Assembly (NCBI RefSeq): GCF_000721105.1
Contig: NZ_JOEV01000003.1
Location: forward strand, 62,001-126,000
Direction: 5' to 3'
Length of the DNA: 64,000 nt
Source of the DNA: Streptomyces cellulosae
GTDB lineage: Bacteria > Actinomycetota > Actinomycetes > Streptomycetales > Streptomycetaceae
The notes beneath the pieces were generated by a model. It was not told the origin of the DNA, made no database searches, and worked only from the letters and a program-made list of their open reading frames with translations. Positions 35,232 to 44,021 of the stretch are shown here, piece by piece. Made by a program: the position numbers and the translations under genes. How positions within the stretch are numbered: position 1 is the stretch's first letter; each line of letters opens with the position of its first letter.

Positions 35232-36668
35232 GTGGCGACCACCCGCCGCCGCCCACCCCGTCGACGGGTCTGGCCCAAGATCAGGCTGCTCCTCCTGATC
35301 TGTGTGGTCGCCGCAGGTGCCACCGCCCTGTATCCCGTGTGGAAGGCGGCCAACCCGGATCCTCCGGAGCTCACCGTCCGGTACCGCACCGACACCCCGG
35401 CCACCGCCGCGGCGGCCAAGCCGTCGCTCGAGGTCTTCAACGACTCGGAGAAGCCGCTCCCGCTCACCGATCTGACGCTGCGGTACTACTTCACCGCCGA
35501 CGAGACCTCCGCGTACGCCTACAACTGCGTCCAGGCCTCCGTCGGCTGCTCGAACATCGCCGGTACGGTCACCGCGCTCGACGATCCCACCGAGGACGCC
35601 GACCACTACCTGGAGCTGCGGTTCACCAAGGACGCGGGCACCCTGGAGCCGGGCGCCAACAGCAAGGGCATCGACGTCCAGCTGTTCCGCGCCGACCACA
35701 AGAAGCTGACGCAGTCCAACGACCGCTCCTTCGACGCCGAGAAGACCACCTACAAGGAGTCGAAGAAGGTCACCGCGTACAAGCGGGGCGTCCTCGCCTG
35801 GGGTGACGAACCGGACGGCGGCGGGAAGAAGGACGCGTCGGCCAAGGCCGCCGGCGCGCCAGCGCCCCTGCCCCAGGCTCCGGCCGGTGTCCTGTTCGAC
35901 GACTTCGACTACGTCGGCGCCAAGGACCCCGCACTGTTCAAGCACGGCTGGCTGGTCCGCACCAGCAAGGGCGGCCCCGGCATCGACGACACCTGGTCGG
36001 CCGACGGGGTCACCTTCCCCGCCGAGAAGGACGCTCTCGACGGCGGACAGGTGCTGAACCTGCGCGCCGCCACCGACGGCACCGAGTCCGGCACCACGCA
36101 GGCCAGCCTCGGCACCGCGAGCCGTGAGTTCCGCGACGGCACCTACGCCGCCCGGATCCACTTCAGCGACGACCCGGCCGAGGGCAAGGGCGGCGACCAC
36201 GTCAACCAGACCTTCTACACCATCGGCGGCAGCGGAAAGACGTACAGCGAACTCGACAACGAGTACATGCCGAACGGCGGTTGGGGCCGGCTCGGTCCCA
36301 AGCTGGACACCGTGACCTGGTACGACCACGAGAAGAACGACCGGGTCTACACCACCACCCACAAGAGCCTGGCCGGCTGGCACACCATGATGATCACCGT
36401 CGAGGACGGCAGGGTCACGTACCGCATGGACGGCAGGAAGCTCTTCTCCAGCAGCGGCAAGTACGCCCCGCGCGCGGGCATGTCGATCAACTTCAACCAC
36501 TGGTTCGTCGACCTGCCGTTCAAGGGCGCCCGTGCCTGGGACATGAAGGTCGACTGGCTGTACTACAACGCCAAGGACGTCCTGTCCGTCAAGGACGTCG
36601 ACGCGGCCGTCAAGGAATACAGCGGCAGCGGCATGAACTACTTCGACACCGTTCAGGAGTCTCGTTGA
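35232..36668 (+). CDS. membrane-anchored protein with CBM3 and GH16-like domains
   Basis: 478 residues from GTG 35232 with AAGGAG upstream. A basic N-terminus and one transmembrane segment (about 17-36) anchor it. Residues about 45-165 look like a family-3 carbohydrate-binding module (PSLEVFNDSEKPLPLTDLTLRYYF, then a late KLTQSNDRSF). After a disordered linker (195-218) a concanavalin-like domain starts at VLFDDFDYVG and holds E340-L-D-N-E344, which fits the ExDxE catalytic motif of GH16. Glucan/cellulose-like polymer binding and hydrolysis or transfer is inferred. It overlaps the deacetylase gene by four bases. Confidence 0.82.
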   Translation: MATTRRRPPRRRVWPKIRLLLLICVVAAGATALYPVWKAANPDPPELTVRYRTDTPATAAAAKPSLEVFNDSEKPLPLTDLTLRYYFTADETSAYAYNCVQASVGCSNIAGTVTALDDPTEDADHYLELRFTKDAGTLEPGANSKGIDVQLFRADHKKLTQSNDRSFDAEKTTYKESKKVTAYKRGVLAWGDEPDGGGKKDASAKAAGAPAPLPQAPAGVLFDDFDYVGAKDPALFKHGWLVRTSKGGPGIDDTWSADGVTFPAEKDALDGGQVLNLRAATDGTESGTTQASLGTASREFRDGTYAARIHFSDDPAEGKGGDHVNQTFYTIGGSGKTYSELDNEYMPNGGWGRLGPKLDTVTWYDHEKNDRVYTTTHKSLAGWHTMMITVEDGRVTYRMDGRKLFSSSGKYAPRAGMSINFNHWFVDLPFKGARAWDMKVDWLYYNAKDVLSVKDVDAAVKEYSGSGMNYFDTVQESR

Positions 36669-38128
36669 GCAAGGAGCATTCCCGTATCTCGGCCCGTTCC
36701 CTGAGCCGGCGCGCCGCGCTGCTCATGGGCGGCACGGGAGGCGTCGCCCTGGCGGGCGGAGGCGGTGCGTGGCTGGGCGCCCAGGCGGCCCAGCCCGTGG
36801 CCGCCTCGGCCGCCGAGGCGGCCATCGGGGGCCTCACCACACCCCCGCCCTACGCCCCGTCGGGACGCCGTCCCAAGTACCGCCGGGCCACCTGGTCCCA
36901 GCAGTTCCAGGCCTCCCACGGCTGGACCCCCTCGGGCGGGGGCACCGCGTCGGCCGAGGCGAACGACGCGTCCGCCTTCGTACGCGGGACACAGTCGGTA
37001 CGCGTCACCACCAACGGCACCGGCAAGCAGTCGTACGTCCGCAAGACCGGTATGGCGGCGCAGAACCTGACCGGCAAGATGATCCGGCTCGTCTTCCGGG
37101 TCGAGAACGTGACCAACCTGTCCAAGATCGTCTTCTATCTGGGCAGTGGCTCCTTCGCGAACTACTTCTCCTGGACCCTGCACGCCCATTCGACGGCGTC
37201 GACCAACTACGTGCAGTCCGGGGAATGGGTGACCGTCCATCTGCAGTGGGCCGACGTCACCAGCGCGGCCGGCACGTACTCGATCTCCGCCGCCGGCGCC
37301 CCGTCCACCAAGACCGGCTTCACCGACATGTCGTTCGCGGTGTACGACAACGCGGGCGGGCCGGTGACCTACCGGCTGCAGGCCGTCGAGCTGATACCGG
37401 ACACCACCTCGGTCTTCCCGAAGGGCGTCGTCTCCATCACCTTCGACGACTCCCACAAGTCGATCCACGATCTGGCCCGGCCGGTGATGGACCAGTTCGG
37501 CTACTCGGGCACGGTCTACAACATCGCCGACGCGATCGGTACCGGCAGCTTCCTGACGGTCGGCCAGATGCGCTCGATGCAGGACTTCTCGGGCTGGGAG
37601 ATGGGCGGGCACTCGTACGCGAACGCCACCCACACCGCCAGCTACCCCAAGCTCACCGCGGAACAGGCCGACGAGGACTTCCGCAAGCTGCGCGAGTGGC
37701 TGGTGGGCAACGGCTTCACCAGCGAGCATTTCGCCTATCCGCACGGCTCGTTCGAGAAGACGACGGACGGCGTTCCGGTGGACGAGATCGCCAGCCGGCA
37801 CTTCACCACGGCCCGGTCGATCATCTCCGAGACGATCGAGTCCTTCGCCCCTGCGATGCCGTACCGCCTCAAGGCGCTGACGGGCATCAACGACGGCACG
37901 GGCATCGGCGGTACGGCCCTGTCCCGGGTGACGGGCGCGGGCGGCAAGCTCGACCGCTGCGCGAACAACGGTGACTGGCTCGTCCTGTGCCTCCACAGGA
38001 TCGTCGAGGGCGCCCCGGCGAGCAGTACGGAGATCGGCAAGGCCGGCCTGACCACGCTGATGCAAGCGATCAAGGACCGGGGCATCCCGGTGCTCACGGT
38101 CGAGGAGGCCATGGCCTCGTACACGTGA
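36665..38128 (+). CDS. Tat-exported polysaccharide deacetylase (NodB domain) with N-terminal beta domain
   Basis: 487 residues from TTG 36665; the start overlaps the previous stop (TTGA) and AGGAG lies five bases upstream, which supports this rare codon. A twin-arginine signal SRRAALLMGG is followed by cleavage around AQPVAASAA. Residues about 85-260 form a beta-sandwich-like domain, and the NodB domain follows with SITFDDSHKSIHD, the histidines in GGHSYANATHTASY, and FAYPHGSF. It should de-N-acetylate or de-O-acetylate an extracellular glycan, most likely the polymer made by the convergent synthase (inference). Confidence 0.88.
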   Translation: MSKEHSRISARSLSRRAALLMGGTGGVALAGGGGAWLGAQAAQPVAASAAEAAIGGLTTPPPYAPSGRRPKYRRATWSQQFQASHGWTPSGGGTASAEANDASAFVRGTQSVRVTTNGTGKQSYVRKTGMAAQNLTGKMIRLVFRVENVTNLSKIVFYLGSGSFANYFSWTLHAHSTASTNYVQSGEWVTVHLQWADVTSAAGTYSISAAGAPSTKTGFTDMSFAVYDNAGGPVTYRLQAVELIPDTTSVFPKGVVSITFDDSHKSIHDLARPVMDQFGYSGTVYNIADAIGTGSFLTVGQMRSMQDFSGWEMGGHSYANATHTASYPKLTAEQADEDFRKLREWLVGNGFTSEHFAYPHGSFEKTTDGVPVDEIASRHFTTARSIISETIESFAPAMPYRLKALTGINDGTGIGGTALSRVTGAGGKLDRCANNGDWLVLCLHRIVEGAPASSTEIGKAGLTTLMQAIKDRGIPVLTVEEAMASYT

Positions 38129-38146
38129 GGCCTCGGCAACGACGAG

Positions 38147-38180
38147 GGGGGCGGCCGCATGGCCGCCCCCTCTTTTTCTT
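38147..38180. terminator. strong hairpin plus T-run between convergent deacetylase and synthase genes
   Basis: GGGGGCGGCC (38147-38156), loop GCAT, GGCCGCCCCC (38161-38170), then TCTTTTTCTT. It is a textbook rho-independent terminator on the plus strand, and the only one in the window with a clear T-run. Confidence 0.9.
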
Positions 38181-38213
38181 GCTCCTCGAGCCCTGTGGAG
38201 GCCCGTCTCGGGC

Positions 38214-39944
38214 CTACCAGCCCTGTCCGTTGCCCTGTCCGTTGCCCTGCTGCCAGGACGGGTCCTGGTAACCACCCTGCTGGTGCTGGGGGTTGTAGCT
38301 CTGCTGGTACGGGTCGTGCGGGCCGCCGCCCTGCCACTGCTGCTGTCCGGCCGGGGCCGACGTCCCCCAGCTCACCTGCTGCTGCGGTACGTGCGCGTGC
38401 TGCTCGTCGTAGCCGGGCAGCGGCTGCGGCTGGGTGGGGATCGGGCCGGAGGGGCGGGGCCGGGTGCGCAGGGCCACGCCTTCGAGGCGCATCAACTGGA
38501 GCGTCTCGGTGACCTTCTTGTCCGAGTACGGGTCCTCTTCCTCGAAGATCTCCGTCACATCGGCCTCGTGATCGCCGGCCACCGACACCTCGACGCCGCC
38601 CTGCCGGGTGCCCCAACTGCCCTTGTGCAGGGTGAACAGGGCGTAGAAGCGGAGGGGGGTGAGAAGGGTCAGCTGGATCACGCCGTAGATCGGCGCGAGC
38701 AGGAACATGCCGAACCGTTTGACGAAGCCCATGCCGCGGCGCGGGAAGTCGAGGTAGCGCACGTTGCGGAGGTACCCCATGAGCACCATGAAGACCAGGT
38801 AGTCGCCGATGTGGTTGACGAACCGGTCGGGGTGCAGGATCGGCGTGATGACCATCGAGTAGAACATTGCCGAGCCGAACACCAGCCACAGCGCGAGTTC
38901 CATGCAGGTCAGCCAGAACGCGGGCCGGTACTTCTTCTGGTGGCGGAAGGCCCACAGGGACTCCCGGAAGAAGGACTTGTTCCAGCGGACCTGCTGGCGC
39001 AGGAAGTGCGGCAGCTTCTCGGGGACGGCCGTGTAGCCGACGGCGGTCTCCTGGAAGACGACCTGGCCTTCCATCAGGCAGTAGTTGGTCATACGGCGGT
39101 CGTCGCCGAAGACGGCCGGCTTGCCCAGGAACTGCTGGTTGAGGAAGTCCGGGAGGTACTTGCGCACCAGCGTGCCGCGGTAGGCGGACAGGGCGCCGCA
39201 GCAGCACAGGACCGACTTCAGGCGGGAGTAGGCGGCCCGCTCGAACAGGAACGAGTTGCCGTAGCGCAGGTCCTGCAGGCGGGTGAAGATGTTGCTGTCG
39301 TGGTTGAGCGCCAGCACCATGCCGGTGGAGGCCATGATCTTCTCGTCCGCCAGCGGCAGCAGCAGTTCGCGGACGGTGTCCCGGGACAGGACGGTGTCCG
39401 AGTCGACGCACAGGAAGATGTCCGAGTACGGGGCGGCCTCGAAGCCCAGCGCGAGGGCCTCGCGCTTGCCCTTGTTCTCGGGCTGCACGCTGACCGTGTA
39501 CTTGACGCCCTTCGCCTCGAACTCGCGGCGCATCCTCTTCGCCGTCCGGATGCCGGAGTCGTTGGCACTGGCGTCGTCGATGATGTGGATCTCGTTCGGC
39601 AGGCGGCTCTGCGCGAGGAGGCTGCGCATGCCCTGCTCGAACATCACCGGGTCCTCGTTGTAGATCGGGATGACCGCGGTGACCCAGGCGTTCTCCAGGT
39701 ACTCCAGCTCCTCCCGCCCCGCCTTGGCCGGACGGTAGAAGAGGGCGCCGAACATCTTCAGGGCCAGCAGGCTCATGGCACCCAGCGAGTACAGGTGCAG
39801 GGAGCCCGCGTCGAGCCGGGTGGCGATCAGCGCGGCGAGGCCGAGGAAGACGAAGTACGAGACCTTGAGGTGCCTGCGCTTGCGGTGCCCTCGATGGTCA
39901 TCGGAGTCGACGGCACCGGGTATGTACGTATCGTCGGAAGTCAC
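38214..39944 (-). CDS. processive glycosyltransferase family 2, hyaluronan-synthase-like, with Gln/Gly-rich tail
   Basis: 576 residues from GTG 39944, overlapping the dehydrogenase stop (GTGA). Two N-terminal membrane segments (about 29-47, 52-70) precede a GT-A domain with D181-S-D183, the acceptor-site GDDR (280-283) and QQVRW (317-321), the motifs of processive synthases. Four more membrane segments follow. The last ~90 residues are cytoplasmic, rich in Gln, Pro, Gly and Tyr, ending in NGQGNGQGW (a short DNA repeat). It likely polymerises and exports a glycan from nucleotide sugars. The neighbouring dehydrogenase points to a uronic-acid-containing product. Confidence 0.9.
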   Translation of the reverse strand: MTSDDTYIPGAVDSDDHRGHRKRRHLKVSYFVFLGLAALIATRLDAGSLHLYSLGAMSLLALKMFGALFYRPAKAGREELEYLENAWVTAVIPIYNEDPVMFEQGMRSLLAQSRLPNEIHIIDDASANDSGIRTAKRMRREFEAKGVKYTVSVQPENKGKREALALGFEAAPYSDIFLCVDSDTVLSRDTVRELLLPLADEKIMASTGMVLALNHDSNIFTRLQDLRYGNSFLFERAAYSRLKSVLCCCGALSAYRGTLVRKYLPDFLNQQFLGKPAVFGDDRRMTNYCLMEGQVVFQETAVGYTAVPEKLPHFLRQQVRWNKSFFRESLWAFRHQKKYRPAFWLTCMELALWLVFGSAMFYSMVITPILHPDRFVNHIGDYLVFMVLMGYLRNVRYLDFPRRGMGFVKRFGMFLLAPIYGVIQLTLLTPLRFYALFTLHKGSWGTRQGGVEVSVAGDHEADVTEIFEEEDPYSDKKVTETLQLMRLEGVALRTRPRPSGPIPTQPQPLPGYDEQHAHVPQQQVSWGTSAPAGQQQWQGGGPHDPYQQSYNPQHQQGGYQDPSWQQGNGQGNGQGW

Positions 39945-41212
39945 AGCTTGACCACCCGCGGGTGGTCGGCGGACTTGCCCCGGGTGTCGAAGAGCGCACG
40001 GGCGCTGTCGGCGAGCAGACCCAGGTCGATCTCGCGGTGCGGCTGGAGCAGGATCGTGAGGTCGGCGGTCTCGGCCTCGGCGAGGTAGTCGTCCGTCCGC
40101 TCGACGCTCTGGCCGCCGGCCTTCCAGTCCTCGACCCGCGGGTCGAAGTAGACGAGTTCGGCGCCGCGCGCGAGCAGGTTCTCCGCCACGGCGAGGGCCG
40201 GGCTCTCCCGCTGGTCGGAGATGTCCGGCTTGTAGGTCACACCGAGCAGCAGCACACGGGAGCCGCGGACGGCCTTGCCCTGGTCGTTGAGCAGGTCGGC
40301 GGCCCGGTTGACCACGTGCACGGGCATGCGCTGGTTGATCTCCTGCGCGAGCTCCACGAATCGGAACGGGATGCCGAGCGAACGCACCTTGTACGACAGG
40401 TAGTTGGGGTCGATGGGGATGCAGTGTCCGCCGACGCCCGGGCCCGGGTAGAAGGGCGCGAAGCCGAACGGCTTGGTGGAGGCGCAGCGGATCGCGTCCC
40501 ACAGGTCGACGCCGATCTCACGGCAGAACATCGACATCTCGTTGACCAGGGCGATGTTGACGTGCCGGTAGGTGTTCTCCAGCAGCTTCGCCATCTCGGC
40601 CTCGCGGGTGCCCTTGGCCTCCACGACCCGGCTCACGAAACGCTCGTAGAGGGCACGGGCGGCCTTGGTGCAGTCGGCGGTGATGCCGCCGACGACCTTC
40701 GGCGTGTTCTCCAGGCCGAAGGAGGCGTTGCCCGGGTCGATGCGCTCCGGGGAGAAGGCGAGGTGGAAGTCGGTGCCGACGCGCAGGCCACCGGCCTCCA
40801 GGCGCGGGCGGACGACCTCGTCGGTGGTGCCCGGGTATGTCGTCGACTCCAGCACCACGAGGGTTCCGGGGTGCAGATGGGCGGCGATGTCGTCCACGGC
40901 GGCGTGCACCGCGCCGAGGTCGGGGGCGCCGTGCTCGGTGAGCGGGGTGGGGACGCAGACGACGACCGCGGCGGCCTCCGCGATGACCTCGGCCCCGTCG
41001 ACCGCCCGGAAACCCTGGTCGAGCATCGCGCGGACCTCGGCGTCCGTGATGTCGTCCACGTGGGAGCGACCGGAGTTCAGTCCGTCGACCACCCGTCGGC
41101 TGTGATCGAGACCCACCACCCTCAGTCCTGCCGCGGCGGCTGAACGGGCCAACGGCAGCCCCACGTAACCTAGTCCCACAACGACAAGATCCACCGTGGA
41201 GGATCTACTCAC
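39941..41212 (-). CDS. nucleotide-sugar dehydrogenase (UDP-ManNAc/UDP-glucose dehydrogenase family)
   Basis: 423 residues from GTG 41212. NAD motif VVGLGYVGLP at 11-20, the ESTTYPGTT loop at 122-130, catalytic C264 in GVGGHCIPIDPN and the C-terminal GVTYKPDISDQRESPALAV segment are intact. It oxidises the C6 hydroxyl of a UDP-hexose or UDP-HexNAc to the uronate. Family resemblance is closer to WecC/TviB-type (UDP-N-acetyl-sugar) enzymes than to classic UDP-glucose dehydrogenase, but this is a reading of motifs only. First gene of the pair with the synthase, so it supplies the precursor. Confidence 0.9.
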   Translation of the reverse strand: MSRSSTVDLVVVGLGYVGLPLARSAAAAGLRVVGLDHSRRVVDGLNSGRSHVDDITDAEVRAMLDQGFRAVDGAEVIAEAAAVVVCVPTPLTEHGAPDLGAVHAAVDDIAAHLHPGTLVVLESTTYPGTTDEVVRPRLEAGGLRVGTDFHLAFSPERIDPGNASFGLENTPKVVGGITADCTKAARALYERFVSRVVEAKGTREAEMAKLLENTYRHVNIALVNEMSMFCREIGVDLWDAIRCASTKPFGFAPFYPGPGVGGHCIPIDPNYLSYKVRSLGIPFRFVELAQEINQRMPVHVVNRAADLLNDQGKAVRGSRVLLLGVTYKPDISDQRESPALAVAENLLARGAELVYFDPRVEDWKAGGQSVERTDDYLAEAETADLTILLQPHREIDLGLLADSARALFDTRGKSADHPRVVKL

Positions 41213-41458
41213 GACAGCATTCCCAACCCCGTTTTTACCGGCCTCGTGGCCGGGTCCCCGGTGCTACGTCGGTCTCCCGATAATTCGAACAAACGAAGGG
41301 AGGCTAACAAGCGCCTTCACCTTTCAACCACAGTTTCTCGACGTGCCCCTCGTCACGCGCGCATCCATACAACCCTCTGTGCGTTTCATGTGTCTCTGGT
41401 CCCTGACGCCATGTGTCTTCGGTCCCTGACGCGTCGTCCGTCAGGAGCCGAGGAGCCG

Positions 41459-42475
41459 TCAGACCTGTTGCCAGGCCTGCAGTGCGAGGCCCGGCTCGTC
41501 CTTGCGGCGGGTGAGGAGAAGCTGTCCCTTCGTCGGGGAGAGGGTGGCCGCCACCACCTCGTCTTCCTCGTCGACGGCCACCGAAACCTCGGCGTCCGCG
41601 GCGAGTTGGGGCCCCGACTCGGTCCACCAGGCGCCCGCCGACTCCTGCTCGGTGGGGTACGCGGCGAAGGCGACCCGGCCGCTCGCGGAACGCTGGGCGA
41701 GCAAGGTGCAGTCGTGGCCGTCGAGTTCACAGCGCACGGCGGACACCGGACCGGGACCGGCGGAGGGGAGCAGGGTGACCGGCTTGTTTCCGGGGCGCCA
41801 GGCGCACAGGTCGCCGGAGGTGTCGGTGTAGAAGAGCGTGGTGCGCTGGGCGGAGGTGGCGAGGGCGCGCAGGGTGCCGGGGCGGACCGGGACGTCGATC
41901 TCCTCCTGAAGGACCGGGGTGGCGCCCGCCTCCTCCTGCCGCCAGTGCAGGATCCGGCCGGGGGCGGCCGCGTACAGCTCGACGCGTCCGGACTCCCCCG
42001 TCACGGCCGCCGGCTCCTCCTGTACGTCGCTCCCCTTCAGGTCACGCCAGGGGCCCCAGCCGCCCTTCTCCTTCTGACCGAGCATGCTCACCCCGCCGCC
42101 CTTGTTGCGGACGAAGACATGGGCCCGGCCCTGCGCGTCGACCGCGACGGCGGGCGTACCGGTGCGGTCGCCGGTCTTGTCGGGGTGGCCGATCGGGATC
42201 CAGTCGAGGGCGGCGAGCCGGGGCCGGAAGTGGGTGGAGTGCACCAGGCCGGACTCGCCGGGCTTGGTGGGCCGCCAGGCGACCAGATGGGCGTAGCCGT
42301 CGGCACCCTGCCCGACCGCGAGCACGGGGTGCAGTTTCTGGTTGCCGCCCACCCTGCGGGCAGCCTGCCACGGGCCGCCGGGGCCGCTCTCGGCCCGGCA
42401 CAGGACGGCGTCACCCACGGGCAGGTACACACTGAGCCGGCCGTCGCGGCCACGGAGAAGCCAGTCGCCGTTCAC
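41459..42475 (-). CDS. hypothetical protein, putative beta-propeller
   Basis: 338 residues from GTG 42475. No signal peptide. The sequence consists of repeated short strands with recurrent GxAHVFVRNKGG, GYAHLVAWRPT and TTLFYTDTSGDLCAW blocks, each about 50 residues, in the manner of a five- or six-bladed propeller or sialidase-like lectin. No catalytic signature was recognised. The upstream sequence has TTAAAGTG about nine bases before the start and no Shine-Dalgarno, so a leaderless transcript is possible. It shares direction with the sugar-dehydrogenase pair but is 246 bp away; function unknown. Confidence 0.72.
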   Translation of the reverse strand: MNGDWLLRGRDGRLSVYLPVGDAVLCRAESGPGGPWQAARRVGGNQKLHPVLAVGQGADGYAHLVAWRPTKPGESGLVHSTHFRPRLAALDWIPIGHPDKTGDRTGTPAVAVDAQGRAHVFVRNKGGGVSMLGQKEKGGWGPWRDLKGSDVQEEPAAVTGESGRVELYAAAPGRILHWRQEEAGATPVLQEEIDVPVRPGTLRALATSAQRTTLFYTDTSGDLCAWRPGNKPVTLLPSAGPGPVSAVRCELDGHDCTLLAQRSASGRVAFAAYPTEQESAGAWWTESGPQLAADAEVSVAVDEEDEVVAATLSPTKGQLLLTRRKDEPGLALQAWQQV

Positions 42476-42630
42476 CGTTTCACTTTAAGCGGGGGCGACG
42501 AGTCTGCGCGTTCCAGCCCCCTGGTCGGCGGTCCGGTGCGTGGCGGCCGCCACGCCCGCCGGGCTGCCCCGGAGCGCGAGGCCCGCCGTTGGACGGGCAG
42601 GCTGGTACCAGCAGGCACCGCACGAGGACT

Positions 42631-42664
42631 GTGCGAGGACAGGCGAGAACAGTGCGAGGACAGG
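42631..42664. repeat. 21-bp spaced direct repeat before the HIBADH-type gene
   Basis: GTGCGAGGACAGG occurs at 42631-42643 and again at 42652-42664. The DNA between and before them contains further partial copies (CGAGGACTG, CGAGAACAG). It sits directly upstream of the start at 42676. Confidence 0.65.
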
Positions 42665-42675
42665 AAGCCGACGTC

Positions 42676-43566
42676 ATGACCGACAAGCTCACCGTAAGCG
42701 TCCTGGGTACCGGGATCATGGGGGCCGCGATGGCCCGCAACCTGGCCCGTGCCGGACACACCGTCCGGGCCTGGAACCGCACCCGCGCCAAGGCCGAACC
42801 GCTCGCCGCCGACGGCGTCGTGATCGCCGGCACCCCCGCCGAGGCCGTCCGGGGCGCCGACGTCGTCCTGACCATCCTGTACGACGGTCCCGCCGCCCTC
42901 GACGTGATGCGCGAGGCGGCCGGCGCGCTGCGTCCGGGGACGGCCTGGATGCAGTCGACGACCGCGGGCATCGAGGCGATCGGCGAGCTGGCCGGCTTCG
43001 CCCGCGAGCACGGACTGGTCTTCTTCGACGCGCCGGTGCTGGGCACCCGTCAGCCCGCCGAGGCCGGCCAGCTGCTCGTGCTGGCCGCCGGTCCCGTCGA
43101 CAGCCGCCAGGCGGTGGGTCCCGTCCTGGACGCGGTGGGCTCCCGTACGGTGTGGACCGGCGAGGACGGCGCCGCCGGCAGTGCCACCCGCCTGAAGCTG
43201 GTGGCCAACAGCTGGGTCCTCGCCGCCACCGCGGCGGTCGGTGAGGTGCTGGCACTGTCCCAGTCCCTCGGTGTGGACCCCCAGCACTTCTTCGACGCCA
43301 TCGCCGGCGGCCCGCTCGACATGGGCTACCTGCGCGCCAAGTCCGCGCTCGTCCTCCAAGACCGGCTGACCCCCGCCCAGTTCGCGGTGTCCACCGCCGC
43401 GAAGGACGCCCGGCTGGTCATCCAGGCCGGCGAACAGCACGGCGTCCGCCTCGACGTCGCCACCGCCACCGCCGCCCGCCTGGAACGAGCCGCCGCCCAG
43501 GGCCACGCCGACGAGGACATGGTGGCCGCGTACTTCGCCAGCTTCGAGGAGGGGCGGGAGGGATGA
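42676..43566 (+). CDS. NAD(P)-dependent dehydrogenase, 3-hydroxyisobutyrate dehydrogenase/6PGDH family
   Basis: 296 residues from ATG 42676. The Rossmann motif VLGTGIMGAAMARNLARAG lies at the N-terminus, with R-T-R following strand 2 (NRTRAKAEPLA) suggesting NADP preference. The substrate segment DAPVLGTRQPAEAGQL and the catalytic Lys in RLKLVANSW are present. All-helical C-terminal domain complete. Family members reduce or oxidise 3-hydroxy acids, succinic semialdehyde or imines; the substrate is unassigned here. The upstream frame passes through the direct repeats and is unlikely to be coding. Confidence 0.88.
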   Translation: MTDKLTVSVLGTGIMGAAMARNLARAGHTVRAWNRTRAKAEPLAADGVVIAGTPAEAVRGADVVLTILYDGPAALDVMREAAGALRPGTAWMQSTTAGIEAIGELAGFAREHGLVFFDAPVLGTRQPAEAGQLLVLAAGPVDSRQAVGPVLDAVGSRTVWTGEDGAAGSATRLKLVANSWVLAATAAVGEVLALSQSLGVDPQHFFDAIAGGPLDMGYLRAKSALVLQDRLTPAQFAVSTAAKDARLVIQAGEQHGVRLDVATATAARLERAAAQGHADEDMVAAYFASFEEGREG

Positions 43567-43612
43567 GGTCACTGAGGGGGGTGGATTGGGTGACCCGTGG
43601 GACTCTGACCGT

Positions 43613-43987
43613 ATGGACGACAACGCCCCCCTGCTGGTGATCGTGGACGCCGCGAATGTCGTCGGGTCGGTACCCGACGGGTGGTGGCGGGATCGGCGGG
43701 GGGCCGCGGAGCGGTTGCGGGATCGGCTTGCGGTGGACGGGGTGCCGGGGCGGTCCGGACCGCTGGAGATCGTGCTCGTGGTCGAGGGCGCGGCGCGTGG
43801 TGTGGAGCCGGTACCGGGCGTACGGGTGGAGGCCGCGCCCGGCAGCGGTGACGATCACATGGTCGAGCTGGTGGCGCGGGCGGGTGAGCGGCCGGTACTG
43901 GTGGTCACGGCGGACCGTGAACTCAGGCGCCGGGTCGGTGAGTTGGGGGCGGAGGTGGCGGGTCCGCGCACGGTCAGGCCGGCCTGA
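43613..43987 (+). CDS. NYN/PIN-like small nuclease-fold protein
   Basis: 124 residues from ATG 43613. The strand LLVIVDAANVVGSVPDGWW, the central acidic DDHMVELVARA and the terminal VLVVTADRELRRRVGELGAEV make an acidic-centre Rossmann-like fold similar to YacP/NYN-type RNases. It is commonly labelled NTP pyrophosphohydrolase in related genomes, a label the visible motifs do not support. RNase function is inferred. It begins 46 bp after the dehydrogenase gene. Confidence 0.72.
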   Translation: MDDNAPLLVIVDAANVVGSVPDGWWRDRRGAAERLRDRLAVDGVPGRSGPLEIVLVVEGAARGVEPVPGVRVEAAPGSGDDHMVELVARAGERPVLVVTADRELRRRVGELGAEVAGPRTVRPA

Positions 43988-43995
43988 CTGCCGTA

Positions 43996-44021
43996 CCGCC
44001 ATCACCGCCTGCTGGTGGCGG
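43996..44021. terminator. weak hairpin between convergent genes
   Basis: CCGCC and CACC (43996-44006) pair with TGGTGGCGG (44013-44021) leaving a small bulge. It lies 9 bp after the NYN gene stop and 126 bp before the ABC permease end. Confidence 0.35.
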
